Source of the DNA: Clostridiales bacterium
Lineage (GTDB): Bacteria > Bacillota > Clostridia > Oscillospirales > Oscillospiraceae
Assembly: GCA_019420945.1 (NCBI GenBank)
Contig: JAHZGF010000017.1
Span: 159,670-223,669 of the forward strand
Length of the DNA stretch: 64,000 bases
Direction: 5' to 3'
Below the pieces are notes generated by a model. The model was not told the DNA's origin and did no database searches. It worked only from the letters and a program-made list of their open reading frames with translations. A program made the translations under genes and the position numbers. Position 1 is the stretch's first letter; each line of letters begins with the position of its first letter. Shown one piece after another: positions 8,314-16,407 of this stretch.

Positions 8314-8970
8314 TCAGTATCCCTCTTGCTGAAAGACAACTTTCACCGTCCGAAACATGATCTTCCAATCTACCCAAAAACTGCGTTCCTGTATGTATTT
8401 CAGGTCCAATTCCATCCACTCGGAGAAAATCAGGCTGTTTTTATTGGGGGTTGACTGCCAATAGCAGGTTAGACCTGGAGTCACATACAGTCTTTGCATC
8501 TCGTAGTCTCCATATTGGGCGACTTCCCTGGGCAGCGGAGGCCTTGGGCCCACAAGACTCATATCCCCTTTCAGCACATTGATGAGTTGGGGCAGCTCAT
8601 CAATGCAGGTTTTCCGGATAAATCGGCCCACCTGGGTGATCCTGGGATCAGCCTTGATCTTAAATACGGGCCCGTCCATCTCGTTGTCCTTCATCAGTTC
8701 CTCCAGTTGCTGGTCGGCATTTCGGCACATGGATCGAAATTTATAGATTCGAAAGATCTTCCCATCCCGGCCCACCCGATCCTGGACATAGACGGGACTG
8801 CCGCCGGGATCGTCAATCAGGATTGCGATCATGGTTACCAACATGACCGGAGAGAACGTCACGATGGCAAGTGCGGATAAAATCACATCCTGTACCCGCT
8901 TCAACATCCAATAGCCTCTGCGGGAGCGCAAAACCTCCTGTCGGTTTAATTGAGTGGGGGCTTTGTGCAT
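8314..8970 (-). CDS. Initiating undecaprenyl-phosphate sugar phosphotransferase
   Basis: 218-residue member of the bacterial sugar transferase family (PF02397; WcaJ/EpsL/CpsE C-terminal domain). It moves a sugar-1-phosphate onto undecaprenyl phosphate, the first step of capsule synthesis. One hydrophobic hairpin (about residues 30-52, VILSALAIVTFSPVML) is followed by VYVQDRVGRDGKIFRIYKFR and later DELPQLINVLKGDMSLVGPR, the two signature blocks, with the catalytic D-E pair in IDELPQ. It lacks the N-terminal multi-TM domain of long WcaJ forms, so it is the minimal monotopic type. GGAGG lies ten bases before the ATG. Confidence 0.93.
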   Translation of the reverse strand: MHKAPTQLNRQEVLRSRRGYWMLKRVQDVILSALAIVTFSPVMLVTMIAILIDDPGGSPVYVQDRVGRDGKIFRIYKFRSMCRNADQQLEELMKDNEMDGPVFKIKADPRITQVGRFIRKTCIDELPQLINVLKGDMSLVGPRPPLPREVAQYGDYEMQRLYVTPGLTCYWQSTPNKNSLIFSEWMELDLKYIQERSFWVDWKIMFRTVKVVFQQEGY

Positions 8971-9037
8971 TGCGTTTGGACCTCCTTTGCTTTGTGCGGC
9001 CTGTTGGGGCCGCGGGACATGAAACTTGTTTCAAACG

Positions 9038-9736
9038 TTATTTTTGGTAATATGCGGAATAGCGCTGTCCATATTTGCCATATCCATAGTATTTTCCATA
9101 TCGGCCACTGCGCCGATCCACCTTGTTGAGGACCACACCCAAAACAGGGCAATCAGTTTGCACCAGCTTTTGGGCCGCCTGTCGGGCAAATCGATACTTA
9201 ATGGCACCGGACTCCATCACCCATACCGCACCATCACAGCGGGGGGCAACAATAGCGGCATCCACCACCAAGCCCAGTGGGGCGCAGTCTACAATGATGT
9301 AGTCATAATTGCCCCGGCTGATCTGGATGAGTTTCGAAAATAGTTCGTTGGAAATCAGCTCTGTAGGATTGGGCGCCAACGCTCCGGCGGGGATCACATC
9401 CAAACCTTCCGTCTCTGTGGCGTACACAGCGTGGCTCAGACTGCACTGGCCCGAGAGATAATGCGTCAGGCCGCTTCGGATGTTTCCATCCACTACCCGA
9501 TCTTCCAGAACCGATTTACGCAAATCCGCATCAATCAGAAGTACCCGGTTCCCAAGCTCCACAAAAGACCGGGCAAGTTCCAATGAAATGGTAGATTTCC
9601 CTTCGCCGCTGACACAGCTGGTCAGCATAATGACTTTTTTGTCCTTCCCGCAGAACAGAAGGTTTGTCCGAAGCAGTTTTAATTCCTCTGCAATTTCGTA
9701 GGGAAGCTCCCGTTTCTCCAGTGCAATGTAGTTCAT
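9038..9736 (-). CDS. cpsD: CpsD/CapB-family tyrosine autokinase (BY-kinase)
   Basis: 232-residue cytoplasmic ATPase/tyrosine kinase that controls capsule chain length together with the Wzz-like activator. It has Walker A SGEGKST (about residues 44-50), Walker A' VLLIDADLRK and Walker B YIIVDCAPLG. The last is slightly unusual: DCAPLG replaces the common DTPP. The C-terminus is a tyrosine cluster (GRYGKYYGYGKYGQRYSAYYQ), the autophosphorylation tail. I start at the ATG at 9736, because residues encoded further upstream are the opposite reading of the phosphatase gene. It lies 22 bp after that gene. Confidence 0.92.
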   Translation of the reverse strand: MNYIALEKRELPYEIAEELKLLRTNLLFCGKDKKVIMLTSCVSGEGKSTISLELARSFVELGNRVLLIDADLRKSVLEDRVVDGNIRSGLTHYLSGQCSLSHAVYATETEGLDVIPAGALAPNPTELISNELFSKLIQISRGNYDYIIVDCAPLGLVVDAAIVAPRCDGAVWVMESGAIKYRFARQAAQKLVQTDCPVLGVVLNKVDRRSGRYGKYYGYGKYGQRYSAYYQK

Positions 9737-9758
9737 AGTTTTACCAACTTTCCGTACA

Positions 9759-10481
9759 TCATCGTCTATTGTCCAACAGTCTTGTCGGGTTGGAAAAAAA
9801 GATGCGATGGGCATAGTCCTCTCCCATCTTCCGCTCCACATAGGTCCGGCAAATCCCCAAATCGGGACTGCGCCATTGAGTCCGATGGCAGTCTGATGCA
9901 ATAATATCCACCAGATTCTCTTCCATCAGCTTCCGACAAAACCGTTTTTGTTTCCATCCTAGTTTGCCCAGCACACTGCTGGCATTGATCTGAATCTTTG
10001 CGCCAAGATCAACAAGTTTAAATAGATCCTCTGTCTCTTCGTGGGTCCAGACATAGCGTTCCACATGGGCAATCAGAGGTCGGTAACCTAGTTCCGACAG
10101 CCGTTTTACCCGCTGATAAACCAGCTCAAAAGGGTGTCTGCCGGAAAATTCAATCAGTAATGTGTCGCTGTCCCCCAGCGTACAAAGCCGCTGTCGGGCC
10201 GCACGTTCCATCATTGCGCCATCGCAAAAGTATTCCCTGCCCAACAAAAGATTGGGCATTCCCTTCCGCTGCTCCGCTTCCTGGCAGAGCCGCTGAAATT
10301 GTCGTAAAATCACATGGTCATCCGTTTCAAACAGTTTGGTGCGGCTGTGAGGGGTCAAGACCACACAGCCAACCCCTTGCTCACGCTGAAGCTGAAGCAG
10401 CATCAGTGCCTCGTCCAGATCTTCCGCCCCGTCATCCACATAGGGCAGGATGTGACAGTGCAAGTCCGTCAATTGATCCAT
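9759..10481 (-). CDS. cpsB: CpsB/YwqE-type PHP tyrosine-protein phosphatase
   Basis: 240-residue PHP-domain metallophosphatase that dephosphorylates the BY-kinase tail. Metal-binding blocks are visible: DLHCHILPYVDDGA at the N-terminus, LTPH near 40, EYF near 80, IAHVERY near 140 and ASDCHR near 195. It should bind a cluster of metal ions like Streptococcus Wzb/CpsB. The ATG at 10481 is preceded by AAGGGG; the upstream extension reads through a GC-rich hairpin and was discarded. Together with the kinase and Wzz-like protein it makes the usual phosphoregulatory set, here placed after the sortase/SPKTG genes. Confidence 0.92.
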   Translation of the reverse strand: MDQLTDLHCHILPYVDDGAEDLDEALMLLQLQREQGVGCVVLTPHSRTKLFETDDHVILRQFQRLCQEAEQRKGMPNLLLGREYFCDGAMMERAARQRLCTLGDSDTLLIEFSGRHPFELVYQRVKRLSELGYRPLIAHVERYVWTHEETEDLFKLVDLGAKIQINASSVLGKLGWKQKRFCRKLMEENLVDIIASDCHRTQWRSPDLGICRTYVERKMGEDYAHRIFFSNPTRLLDNRR

Positions 10482-10506
10482 ATGCACCCCTTCTTCCTTT
10501 GCCGTT

Positions 10507-10540
10507 TGCCGCCCACCCCAGGGGCCCGGGATGGGCGGCA
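10507..10540 (-). terminator. Intercistronic GC-rich hairpin (attenuator or RNA-stability element)
   Basis: Nine-base perfect arms (TGCCGCCCA and TGGGCGGCA) with additional C/G pairing inside lie between the SPKTG protein gene and the phosphatase gene. There is only a short T-poor tail on the minus strand, so it may be a partial terminator that lets the surface-protein gene be transcribed more than the enzymes downstream, or a 3'-end stabiliser. Confidence 0.55.
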
Positions 10541-10585
10541 TCTGTCATTTGCGTCTATGGAAATCCAATGCAATCCCGCGTCGGA

Positions 10586-11161
10586 TCAAGCGTGCTTCTT
10601 CCGGACCACCAACAAGGCACCTGCGCCGGCAATCAGGGCAGCGGCACCCACATAATAGACCAGATTGGACTCACCGGTTTTGGGAGAGGTAACAGTTCCC
10701 TCACCTTCAGCTCCATCTGCGGCCACCAGCACCGCCACAGGAGACAGGCTGGTGAAGGTAGCGGTTACGCTTCCGTTGGCAACCGTGGTGGGCATGGCCT
10801 CCCACTCGTTTTTCTCGGCGCTGAAATGGTAAACCACCACATCCATGCCGGTGGTGACGCCAGCCACATCAAAGGTGATATCCACGGGGAATTGGGTACC
10901 CTCCGGCACGCTGACATCGGCCAGGAAGGCAACAGAAACCGTTTTATCCTGAGACACGCCGGCCGCCTGAAGCAGGGTTTCAGCCTGGTCCTGGGTCATC
11001 TGAACGGTGGAAGTTTTGGTAGTGACCTCCACGGTATTTCCGCTGGCGTCCTTGGCGGTATTTACTTCCGCAGCATAGGTAATGCTGTTGGCGGCAAAAG
11101 CGGTGCAGCTAAGGCTCAGTATCAAAAGCAGAGCGACGGCTGCATGGGTAACTTTTCTCAT
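10586..11161 (-). CDS. Secreted protein with SPKTG sortase-type sorting signal
   Basis: 191-residue exported protein. It has a signal peptide (basic start, hydrophobic 8-20, AFA-A cleavage near 24), a beta-rich middle without a family I recognise, then S-P-K-T-G at 159-163, a hydrophobic segment and RKKHA tail. That is the tripartite cell-wall sorting signal, with SPKTG instead of LPXTG. ATG at 11161 is chosen with GGAGG upstream; a TTG one codon earlier is possible. It is encoded 51 bp after the LCP gene and two genes from a class B sortase, its likely partner. Its role in capsule attachment or assembly is unknown. Confidence 0.75.
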   Translation of the reverse strand: MRKVTHAAVALLLILSLSCTAFAANSITYAAEVNTAKDASGNTVEVTTKTSTVQMTQDQAETLLQAAGVSQDKTVSVAFLADVSVPEGTQFPVDITFDVAGVTTGMDVVVYHFSAEKNEWEAMPTTVANGSVTATFTSLSPVAVLVAADGAEGEGTVTSPKTGESNLVYYVGAAALIAGAGALLVVRKKHA

Positions 11162-11212
11162 CAATATTTTCCTCCAAATTCAATAATTATATTTGGCCGA
11201 TGTGCCCCTGGT

Positions 11213-12232
11213 TCACCGGTCAAACACAGGTTCAGACGCTGTCTCATAGAACAGCTGGATCACCAGGTCTTGTAAGGCCTGTTCATCCACATAAAACTCG
11301 TCGTGCAGTTGTCCGGCAACCGACTGGCCCGGCAACTGATACCACGGTTCCACCAGATCGTATTCCGCCCAGGCCTGGAGCTCCTCGACGCTCAGATCAC
11401 TCTGAAGATAGGGTTCTGCCGCCTTCCACAAGGTAAGCACAGCTGCGTCGGAGTCCTCGCTGCGACGGATCTGGTGCGAGAGCGCGCGCAAAATCAGCTG
11501 CTGACGATCCATACGGTCCTCATTACTGCCTTGCTGCGCGGTGTCCCGATAATGGACAAAGTCAAACGCCTGCTGGCCATTCATTCGAAGGGTTGTCCCC
11601 TGAACGAAGGCGGGGTCGACGTAGGTATAATCTCGGTCAAAGGTAAGCTCCAGGCCTCCCAAAGTGTCAATTAACTCTGGAATGGCATCCATTGTCAGCG
11701 ACAGGCAGGCATCAATTTTCACCCCATAGAGCAGCTCGGCTACCTTTTCCCGGGTGAGACGGCAGCTGATCCGGGGCGTTTTGCCAAAGGCATACTGCAT
11801 GGCCAGCTGCATTTTGCCGCTGTATGCATAATCTCCTGCGCTGTTATAAACATCCACATTCACCATGGTATCCCTGGAGAGTTCCAGTACCTGGGTGGTG
11901 CGGGTGGCCTCGTCCAACAGAAACAGCAAAATGGTATCGGATCGACCACCTGTGCCAATTACGCCGTCAGTGGTATCCTCCGGGGATTGATCCACGCCCA
12001 GAAACAGAATGGTTTTCAGCCCCTCCCGGTATTGATAGTTTTGTCCGTCCACCAGGATGGTACCATTGAAGCCATTGCCGTCATCCTGCCCCTGTTGGGG
12101 CTGGTTTTGCCCCAAGGCTGGGTTCTGATCTGCTTTCAATTGGTTGCGGGCCAGCCAAAGACCTGCTGAGATGCTCAGGCAAATGACTGCTGCCGCAATC
12201 ATGAGAGGGAAATAAACGCGTTTATGTCTCAT
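11213..12232 (-). CDS. LCP (LytR-CpsA-Psr) family glycopolymer ligase
   Basis: 339-residue membrane-anchored protein with one N-terminal transmembrane segment and an external LCP domain. LCP enzymes move capsule or teichoic polymers from undecaprenyl carrier onto peptidoglycan. Visible motifs are ILFLGVDQSP (about 75-84), GRSDTILLFLLD and the arginine block VLELSRDTMV; later VHYRDTAQQGSNEDRMDRQQ matches the conserved R-x-R/D-x-x-R region. The ATG at 12232 overlaps the sortase stop by 11 bp and has GAGGCGG nine bases upstream; a TTG six codons earlier is less likely. Its place here suggests attachment of this capsule to the wall. Confidence 0.9.
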   Translation of the reverse strand: MRHKRVYFPLMIAAAVICLSISAGLWLARNQLKADQNPALGQNQPQQGQDDGNGFNGTILVDGQNYQYREGLKTILFLGVDQSPEDTTDGVIGTGGRSDTILLFLLDEATRTTQVLELSRDTMVNVDVYNSAGDYAYSGKMQLAMQYAFGKTPRISCRLTREKVAELLYGVKIDACLSLTMDAIPELIDTLGGLELTFDRDYTYVDPAFVQGTTLRMNGQQAFDFVHYRDTAQQGSNEDRMDRQQLILRALSHQIRRSEDSDAAVLTLWKAAEPYLQSDLSVEELQAWAEYDLVEPWYQLPGQSVAGQLHDEFYVDEQALQDLVIQLFYETASEPVFDR

Positions 12233-12989
12233 CAACACACACCGCCTCAATCAGATACCGCTGATCTGGCTGGCCCCCAATACAGGTGCTCAGCGTCAGA
12301 ATCCGGCTGTTCTCATCCACCTGCAGGTCATCCAATACCTGGCTATTCAAATTACGGGTATTGGACAAGGAGTCCAGAAACGCCAGACGATCCTCCGGGA
12401 TTTCATCATCGTAGTAATAAGGAATATACTGATCGTCGTAGACAACCGCGGCAAAGACCTGATAGGTCAGCTTTTTTTCCGGAGTATAAATCAGAATTTC
12501 TCGATGCTCTGACAGGTATTCCAGGTCGCGGTATTCTTTCAGGCTTCCAAACATGGAGCCATCCTTCATGTTGTGGCCATAGATCACTGTATTGAAATCG
12601 GAAAAATCTGCAGCGTCACATTGCTGGGTGTACAGTGCCCCCGGGTATCCCTCCACCCCTTCAATGGTGTGGTCCAGATAGTAGTTGTCATCAGAAGGAT
12701 ATCTGACAAGCGGATAATTTACCTGGGTTCCGGGAATTTCAATCCAGGCATAGATATCCGGATTGATGGCCCAAAGTGCTTCAAAATCCACCGGAATATC
12801 TGATGTTGTCTGTTGTTCTCCTGGGTCTGAAGAAATACTTTCCTGTGGCAAATTCATTTCTGTCTGAAGCTGCTGATAGATCTCTTCCTTTTGACGTGTC
12901 GACACAGAGTAAAACACGATATAGCCCACGGCCCCGGCAGACAACAGCAAAAGCAGGCAAAACAGAATCCAGCGCTTTTTTCGACTCAT
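12222..12989 (-). CDS. Class B-like sortase embedded in the capsule operon
   Basis: 255-residue sortase: N-terminal transmembrane anchor (residues 8-28), linker, then the beta-barrel transpeptidase domain. Catalytic residues are visible: His139 in IYGHNM, Cys236 in LSTCIGG and Arg244 in DQRYL. The NPDIYAWIEIPGT block (about 76-88) is typical of class B/SrtB-like enzymes. The start ATG overlaps the stop of the Wzz-like gene (ATGA). The nearest plausible substrate is the SPKTG protein two genes downstream. A sortase between Wzz and LCP genes is not the textbook capsule layout, so it may couple protein and glycan anchoring. Confidence 0.88.
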   Translation of the reverse strand: MSRKKRWILFCLLLLLSAGAVGYIVFYSVSTRQKEEIYQQLQTEMNLPQESISSDPGEQQTTSDIPVDFEALWAINPDIYAWIEIPGTQVNYPLVRYPSDDNYYLDHTIEGVEGYPGALYTQQCDAADFSDFNTVIYGHNMKDGSMFGSLKEYRDLEYLSEHREILIYTPEKKLTYQVFAAVVYDDQYIPYYYDDEIPEDRLAFLDSLSNTRNLNSQVLDDLQVDENSRILTLSTCIGGQPDQRYLIEAVCVDET

Positions 12990-13819
12990 TTTGCTCTGCC
13001 CACCTCCCTGTTACTCTGGCGTTTGCCACCCTGTGCCGAACCGGAAAACATTCCACGCCCGACCTTTAATTGGCTTTTTCCGCCACCGGATGCGTTTTTG
13101 TGGGGTTCTCCGTGTCCACTTGATTTTGAAAGGGGTATACTGGCCAAAGTGTGAAATCCAAGATACTTGCTGACATCTTCTTCTGTCTGAATGGTGTCAT
13201 CCAGAAAATAACGAACCAGTATCGCAACTGCTGCCAACACCAATCCAAGCAAACCGCCCAATACCACATTCTTTTTCATGCTGGGACTGGAGGGATGTTG
13301 CGGTACCACCGCCTCCTCAACCTGATTGGGCCGGTCTGTGTCAATCACCTCTTCCACACGATCGCTCAACGCATCGGAGAGCGCATTGCTGATATTGGCT
13401 GCTTGCTGGGGATCTGAGTCTGTCACGGTAATGGTGAGCATGTGGGCGTCTTCCGGATTTCCAATTTTGATTTGCGTTACCAGTTCATCGTACGACATCT
13501 CAAGCCCCAGCTGCCGAATTACCTTTTCCACCACAGGTCGGCTGGTGGCCAGGATTTCAAAATCCGCAGTCAACTGGGAGCCAATCTGCAGACTGGCCAA
13601 AGTGCTCAAATCCGTTTCACGATTAAACACATAGATCATAGATGTGGCTTGATATTTTGGGGTGGTAATCAAAGTGAGTCCCGCTGCAAATGCAGCGCCT
13701 ATTGCAAGGGCCAACAGCAACACCCAAAACTTTTGCCATAAGGTATGAAATAACTCTCTGAAATCAATCTCGATTTCATCTTTTTCAACGGGTGTCAACG
13801 CCTGTTCGTTCCTTTCCAT
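12986..13819 (-). CDS. cpsC: Wzz/CpsC-family polysaccharide chain-length and kinase-activator protein
   Basis: 277-residue membrane protein with two transmembrane segments (about residues 32-52 and 183-203) flanking an external Wzz domain. The basic C-terminal cytoplasmic tail probably contacts and activates the separate BY-kinase, as with CpsC/CapA. The N-terminal EIDFRELFHTLWQKFW and PSSPSMKKNVVLGGLLG before the second membrane helix are family hallmarks. ATG at 13819 is chosen with GGAG eight bases upstream. It is the first gene of the 13.8-kb polysaccharide operon. Confidence 0.9.
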   Translation of the reverse strand: MERNEQALTPVEKDEIEIDFRELFHTLWQKFWVLLLALAIGAAFAAGLTLITTPKYQATSMIYVFNRETDLSTLASLQIGSQLTADFEILATSRPVVEKVIRQLGLEMSYDELVTQIKIGNPEDAHMLTITVTDSDPQQAANISNALSDALSDRVEEVIDTDRPNQVEEAVVPQHPSSPSMKKNVVLGGLLGLVLAAVAILVRYFLDDTIQTEEDVSKYLGFHTLASIPLSKSSGHGEPHKNASGGGKSQLKVGRGMFSGSAQGGKRQSNREVGRAK

Positions 13820-14168
13820 AGAGTTCACTCCAATCATGCTTCTGATTGTTAGTATGTGTTTGTTTTCAAGCTAAATCATCTGTGCATACGCGAACGCTTT
13901 TGATTACTTTTGCTCAATGATAACTGCTGGATTTCTCAAAATCAACCGGAAATTAGATACAAAATTACATATTTATTCCAAGAAAAAAACAATCACATTA
14001 AATGGGATTATTTCCCTTAATATGCGCTTGCGTATGCATTTCTAACATTGGGCAGTCAATATGCGGGCGAAACATAGGCTTGCAAAGGTAAGGATCCGTG
14101 AGATATAATAACTCGGACTGAACACAGGCCTCTTTTGCATGCGTTCGGAAAGGCGGCGGTGTAGCGTA
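13820..14168. other. Divergent intergenic region with a long-range inverted repeat
   Basis: 349-bp AT-rich region between the capsule operon and the exporter genes. It holds a good rightward promoter (14080-14109). A 14-base element GCATACGCGAACGC at 13884-13897 recurs inverted at 14024-14037 as GCGCTTGCGTATGC (12 of 14 positions match). No convincing sigma-A promoter for the capsule operon could be read, which fits control by an activator or an alternative sigma factor. Confidence 0.6.
14080..14109 (+). promoter_or_regulatory. Sigma-A-type promoter for the ThrE-like exporter genes
   Basis: TTGCAA (14080-14085), 18-bp spacer, TATAAT (14104-14109), about 50 bases upstream of the start codon. 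Confidence 0.75.
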
Positions 14169-14945
14169 ATGGAACAACAGGAATGTGAACTTTTTTTAGA
14201 ATGTGTGTTGGATATAACCAGTCAGATGCTGCAGTGTGGCGCAGAGGCCCGGCGGGCAGAAAACACGGCCTTGCGGCTTGTCAACGCCTATGGTTTTGAG
14301 CTTCGATGCGCCAATGCCATCAGTTCCAAAATAGACGTTTCGATTAAGGCCCCTGACGGGACCCACTATACTCAGGCGGTACGGGTGCTCTCCACCGGTA
14401 CCGATTTGGGAAAACTAGAACGCCTCAATGCCATGGCCCGGTATATCTGCCAGAACACGCCCTCGGTGGAAGAGATCCGCAAGTTGGTTCAGGAAGAGCA
14501 AAAAAAGGACTACCCGCCTTTGTTGGCCTTTGTGGGCTATTTGACCATGACCTTTGGGTTTGCCATCTTCTTTGGCGGCGATGTGTTTGACGGCATTGCT
14601 TCCGCATTGGTATCTTCTGTGATTTTTGCCACAGATCGCCTGCTGAACCACCGAATTCAGTCCAATCAAAACCGGCTGTTCTACACCTTTTTGGCAAGTT
14701 TCCTGTCGGGCTGTTTGGCTCTTTTTTTGGTTCGGATCGGGCTTGGGAACCATGCGGATAAAATTATGATTGGCGATGTGATGCTTTTTATTCCCGGCCT
14801 CAGTTTGGTCAACGGTGTACGAGAGCTGTTCTATCGGGATATCTTAACCGGCGTCTATCGACTGGTGGAGGCTATCATCCTTGCGGTAGCCATTGCCTCT
14901 GGCTTTGGTGTGGCGATTTATCTGTTTGGAGGTATACTGCCATGA
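14169..14945 (+). CDS. Threonine/serine exporter family subunit, N-terminal half (ThrE-type)
   Basis: About 258-residue protein of the PF06738 family, half of the split ThrE exporter. The soluble N-terminal domain has QCGAEARRAENTALRLVNAYG (near residues 22-42, shown in part) and is followed by about five transmembrane segments from residue 118 on. In Corynebacterium both halves form a single protein exporting threonine and serine. ATG at 14169 (MEQQE...) has a GGAAAGG/AGGCGG stretch upstream; a frame open ten codons earlier lacks a better site. Its last bases overlap the partner gene (ATGA), implying a 1:1 complex. Substrate is by family only. Confidence 0.88.
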   Translation: MEQQECELFLECVLDITSQMLQCGAEARRAENTALRLVNAYGFELRCANAISSKIDVSIKAPDGTHYTQAVRVLSTGTDLGKLERLNAMARYICQNTPSVEEIRKLVQEEQKKDYPPLLAFVGYLTMTFGFAIFFGGDVFDGIASALVSSVIFATDRLLNHRIQSNQNRLFYTFLASFLSGCLALFLVRIGLGNHADKIMIGDVMLFIPGLSLVNGVRELFYRDILTGVYRLVEAIILAVAIASGFGVAIYLFGGILP

Positions 14946-15409
14946 TGCACGCCTGGATTCAGATCTTGACTGGTGCCATTGGCACCTTCGGTTTCGCACT
15001 GTTCACCCATATCCGAACCCGTCTGCTGCCTGCCGCCACACTGGGTGGGCTGTTGTCCTGGGCGGTCTATCTGCTGGTCTACTATTTCTCACCCAATCTG
15101 TTCCTCAGCAATCTGGTTGCCGCTGTTGCGGTCTATGTTTGGAGTGAGATTATGGCCAGGATTATGAAAGCCCCCGTTACCATTTTTTTGGTCCCCGGCA
15201 TCATTCCGTTGCTGCCAGGCAGCTATCTCTATTACACCACTCTGGCATTGCTTAACAAGGAGACAGCTGAATTCCAGAGTTATGGAATCAGTACCATTGC
15301 TGTTACCATGGGCATCGCCTGCGGTATTGTCATTACCTCGATTCTCGCGAACTATGTCATTGAGACCACAGAGCATCTGCGAAAAAAGGGGCAAGAGAAA
15401 TCTAGCTAA
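14942..15409 (+). CDS. Threonine/serine exporter family subunit, C-terminal half (ThrE_2)
   Basis: 155-residue integral membrane protein with about four to five helices, the second half of the split ThrE-type exporter (PF12821). It contains APVTIFLVPGIIPLLPGSYLYY near residues 76-97, the signature of this half, and ends in a charged tail. It overlaps the first subunit by 4 bp and is followed by a hairpin at 15416-15447, so the two genes form a closed transcription unit. Confidence 0.88.
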   Translation: MMHAWIQILTGAIGTFGFALFTHIRTRLLPAATLGGLLSWAVYLLVYYFSPNLFLSNLVAAVAVYVWSEIMARIMKAPVTIFLVPGIIPLLPGSYLYYTTLALLNKETAEFQSYGISTIAVTMGIACGIVITSILANYVIETTEHLRKKGQEKSS

Positions 15410-15415
15410 ACAATC

Positions 15416-15447
15416 AACCGGGCTGCATCCATCGGATGGGCCCGGTT
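15416..15447 (+). terminator. Hairpin terminator after the ThrE-like operon
   Basis: Arms AACCGGGC and GCCCGGTT plus inner CATCC/GGATG around a 3-base loop. The downstream tract is only moderately T-rich, so termination may be incomplete and could feed the EamA gene. Confidence 0.6.
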
Positions 15448-15489
15448 CCCTTCGGTAATTTTCATCTTAAAGCGAGGCTTCCATCAACC

Positions 15490-16365
15490 ATGAAAACCAA
15501 AACCAGCCTTGGACACGCAGCCGCAATCATCTCCATTGTGGTCTGGGGCACCACCTTTATCTCCACCAAAGTGTTACTCCGGGGACTCACCCCCATTGAG
15601 ATCCTGTTCCTGCGGTTTGTGGCAGGTTTTGTCGCCCTCTGCCTGCTGCAGCCCAAGCCCATGCGGGGCACCAGTTGGCGCCAGGAGCTGACCTATGCTG
15701 CCGCCGGGGCCAGCGGCGTGACCTTTTACTTTTTGCTGGAAAATGTGGCCCTCACCTACACCATGGCCTCAAATGTCAGCCTGATCATCTCCACTGCCCC
15801 ATTTTTCACCGCCATCCTCACCCGGCTGGTCAGTAAGGAGGAAGGGCGGCTGACCCCCAGCTTTTTTGTGGGCTTCGGGGTGGCTATGGCGGGAATTTGC
15901 CTGATCAGCTTTAATTCCAGTCGGCTGTCCATCAATCCTCTGGGGGATCTGCTGGCCCTGCTGGCGGCGCTGATGTGGGCGGTCTACTCGGTGGTGACCC
16001 GTCACATCAGCTCTTACGGCCACACCACCATTCAATCCACACGCCGTATCTTCCTCTACGGGCTGCTGTTTATGGTACCTGCCCTGTTCCTAATGGATTT
16101 CAGCCCTGACTGGATCCAAGTGGTTCAGCCGGTCAACCTGGCCAATTTGCTCTTTTTGGGATTGGGAGCCTCTGCTCTGTGCTTTGTTGCCTGGAATTTT
16201 GCAGTACATGTGGTAGGTACTGTCCGTACTGTAGCTTACATCTATATGACCCCAGTGGTCACGGTTGTGACTTCCGCCCTCATTCTAAAGGAGCCGGTAA
16301 CCTGGCTCTCCGTCCTGGGTGTACTGCTCACCCTGGCCGGGCTGTTTCTTTCGGAACGACATTAA
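15490..16365 (+). CDS. DMT superfamily (EamA) permease
   Basis: 291-residue membrane protein with ten hydrophobic segments arranged as two EamA repeats of five helices (roughly residues 10-135 and 150-285). IVVWGTTFISTKVLL near residue 16 is the typical first-helix motif. Such permeases export amino acids or other metabolites; the substrate cannot be inferred. ATG at 15490 is chosen because the upstream frame runs through the terminator hairpin and is not membrane-like. It follows the ThrE-like exporter on the same strand and ends at a strong terminator. Confidence 0.85.
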   Translation: MKTKTSLGHAAAIISIVVWGTTFISTKVLLRGLTPIEILFLRFVAGFVALCLLQPKPMRGTSWRQELTYAAAGASGVTFYFLLENVALTYTMASNVSLIISTAPFFTAILTRLVSKEEGRLTPSFFVGFGVAMAGICLISFNSSRLSINPLGDLLALLAALMWAVYSVVTRHISSYGHTTIQSTRRIFLYGLLFMVPALFLMDFSPDWIQVVQPVNLANLLFLGLGASALCFVAWNFAVHVVGTVRTVAYIYMTPVVTVVTSALILKEPVTWLSVLGVLLTLAGLFLSERH

Positions 16366-16406
16366 AAAAGCGTCGGTTCCCGTTCTACGGGAACCGACGC
16401 TTTTTT
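16364..16406. terminator. Strong bidirectional terminator between EamA permease and ligA
   Basis: A6, then GCGTCGGTTCCCG, loop TTCTA, perfect complement CGGGAACCGACGC and T6. It serves the plus-strand permease and the seven-gene murD-ligA operon converging from the right. Confidence 0.92.
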
Positions 16407-16407
16407 C

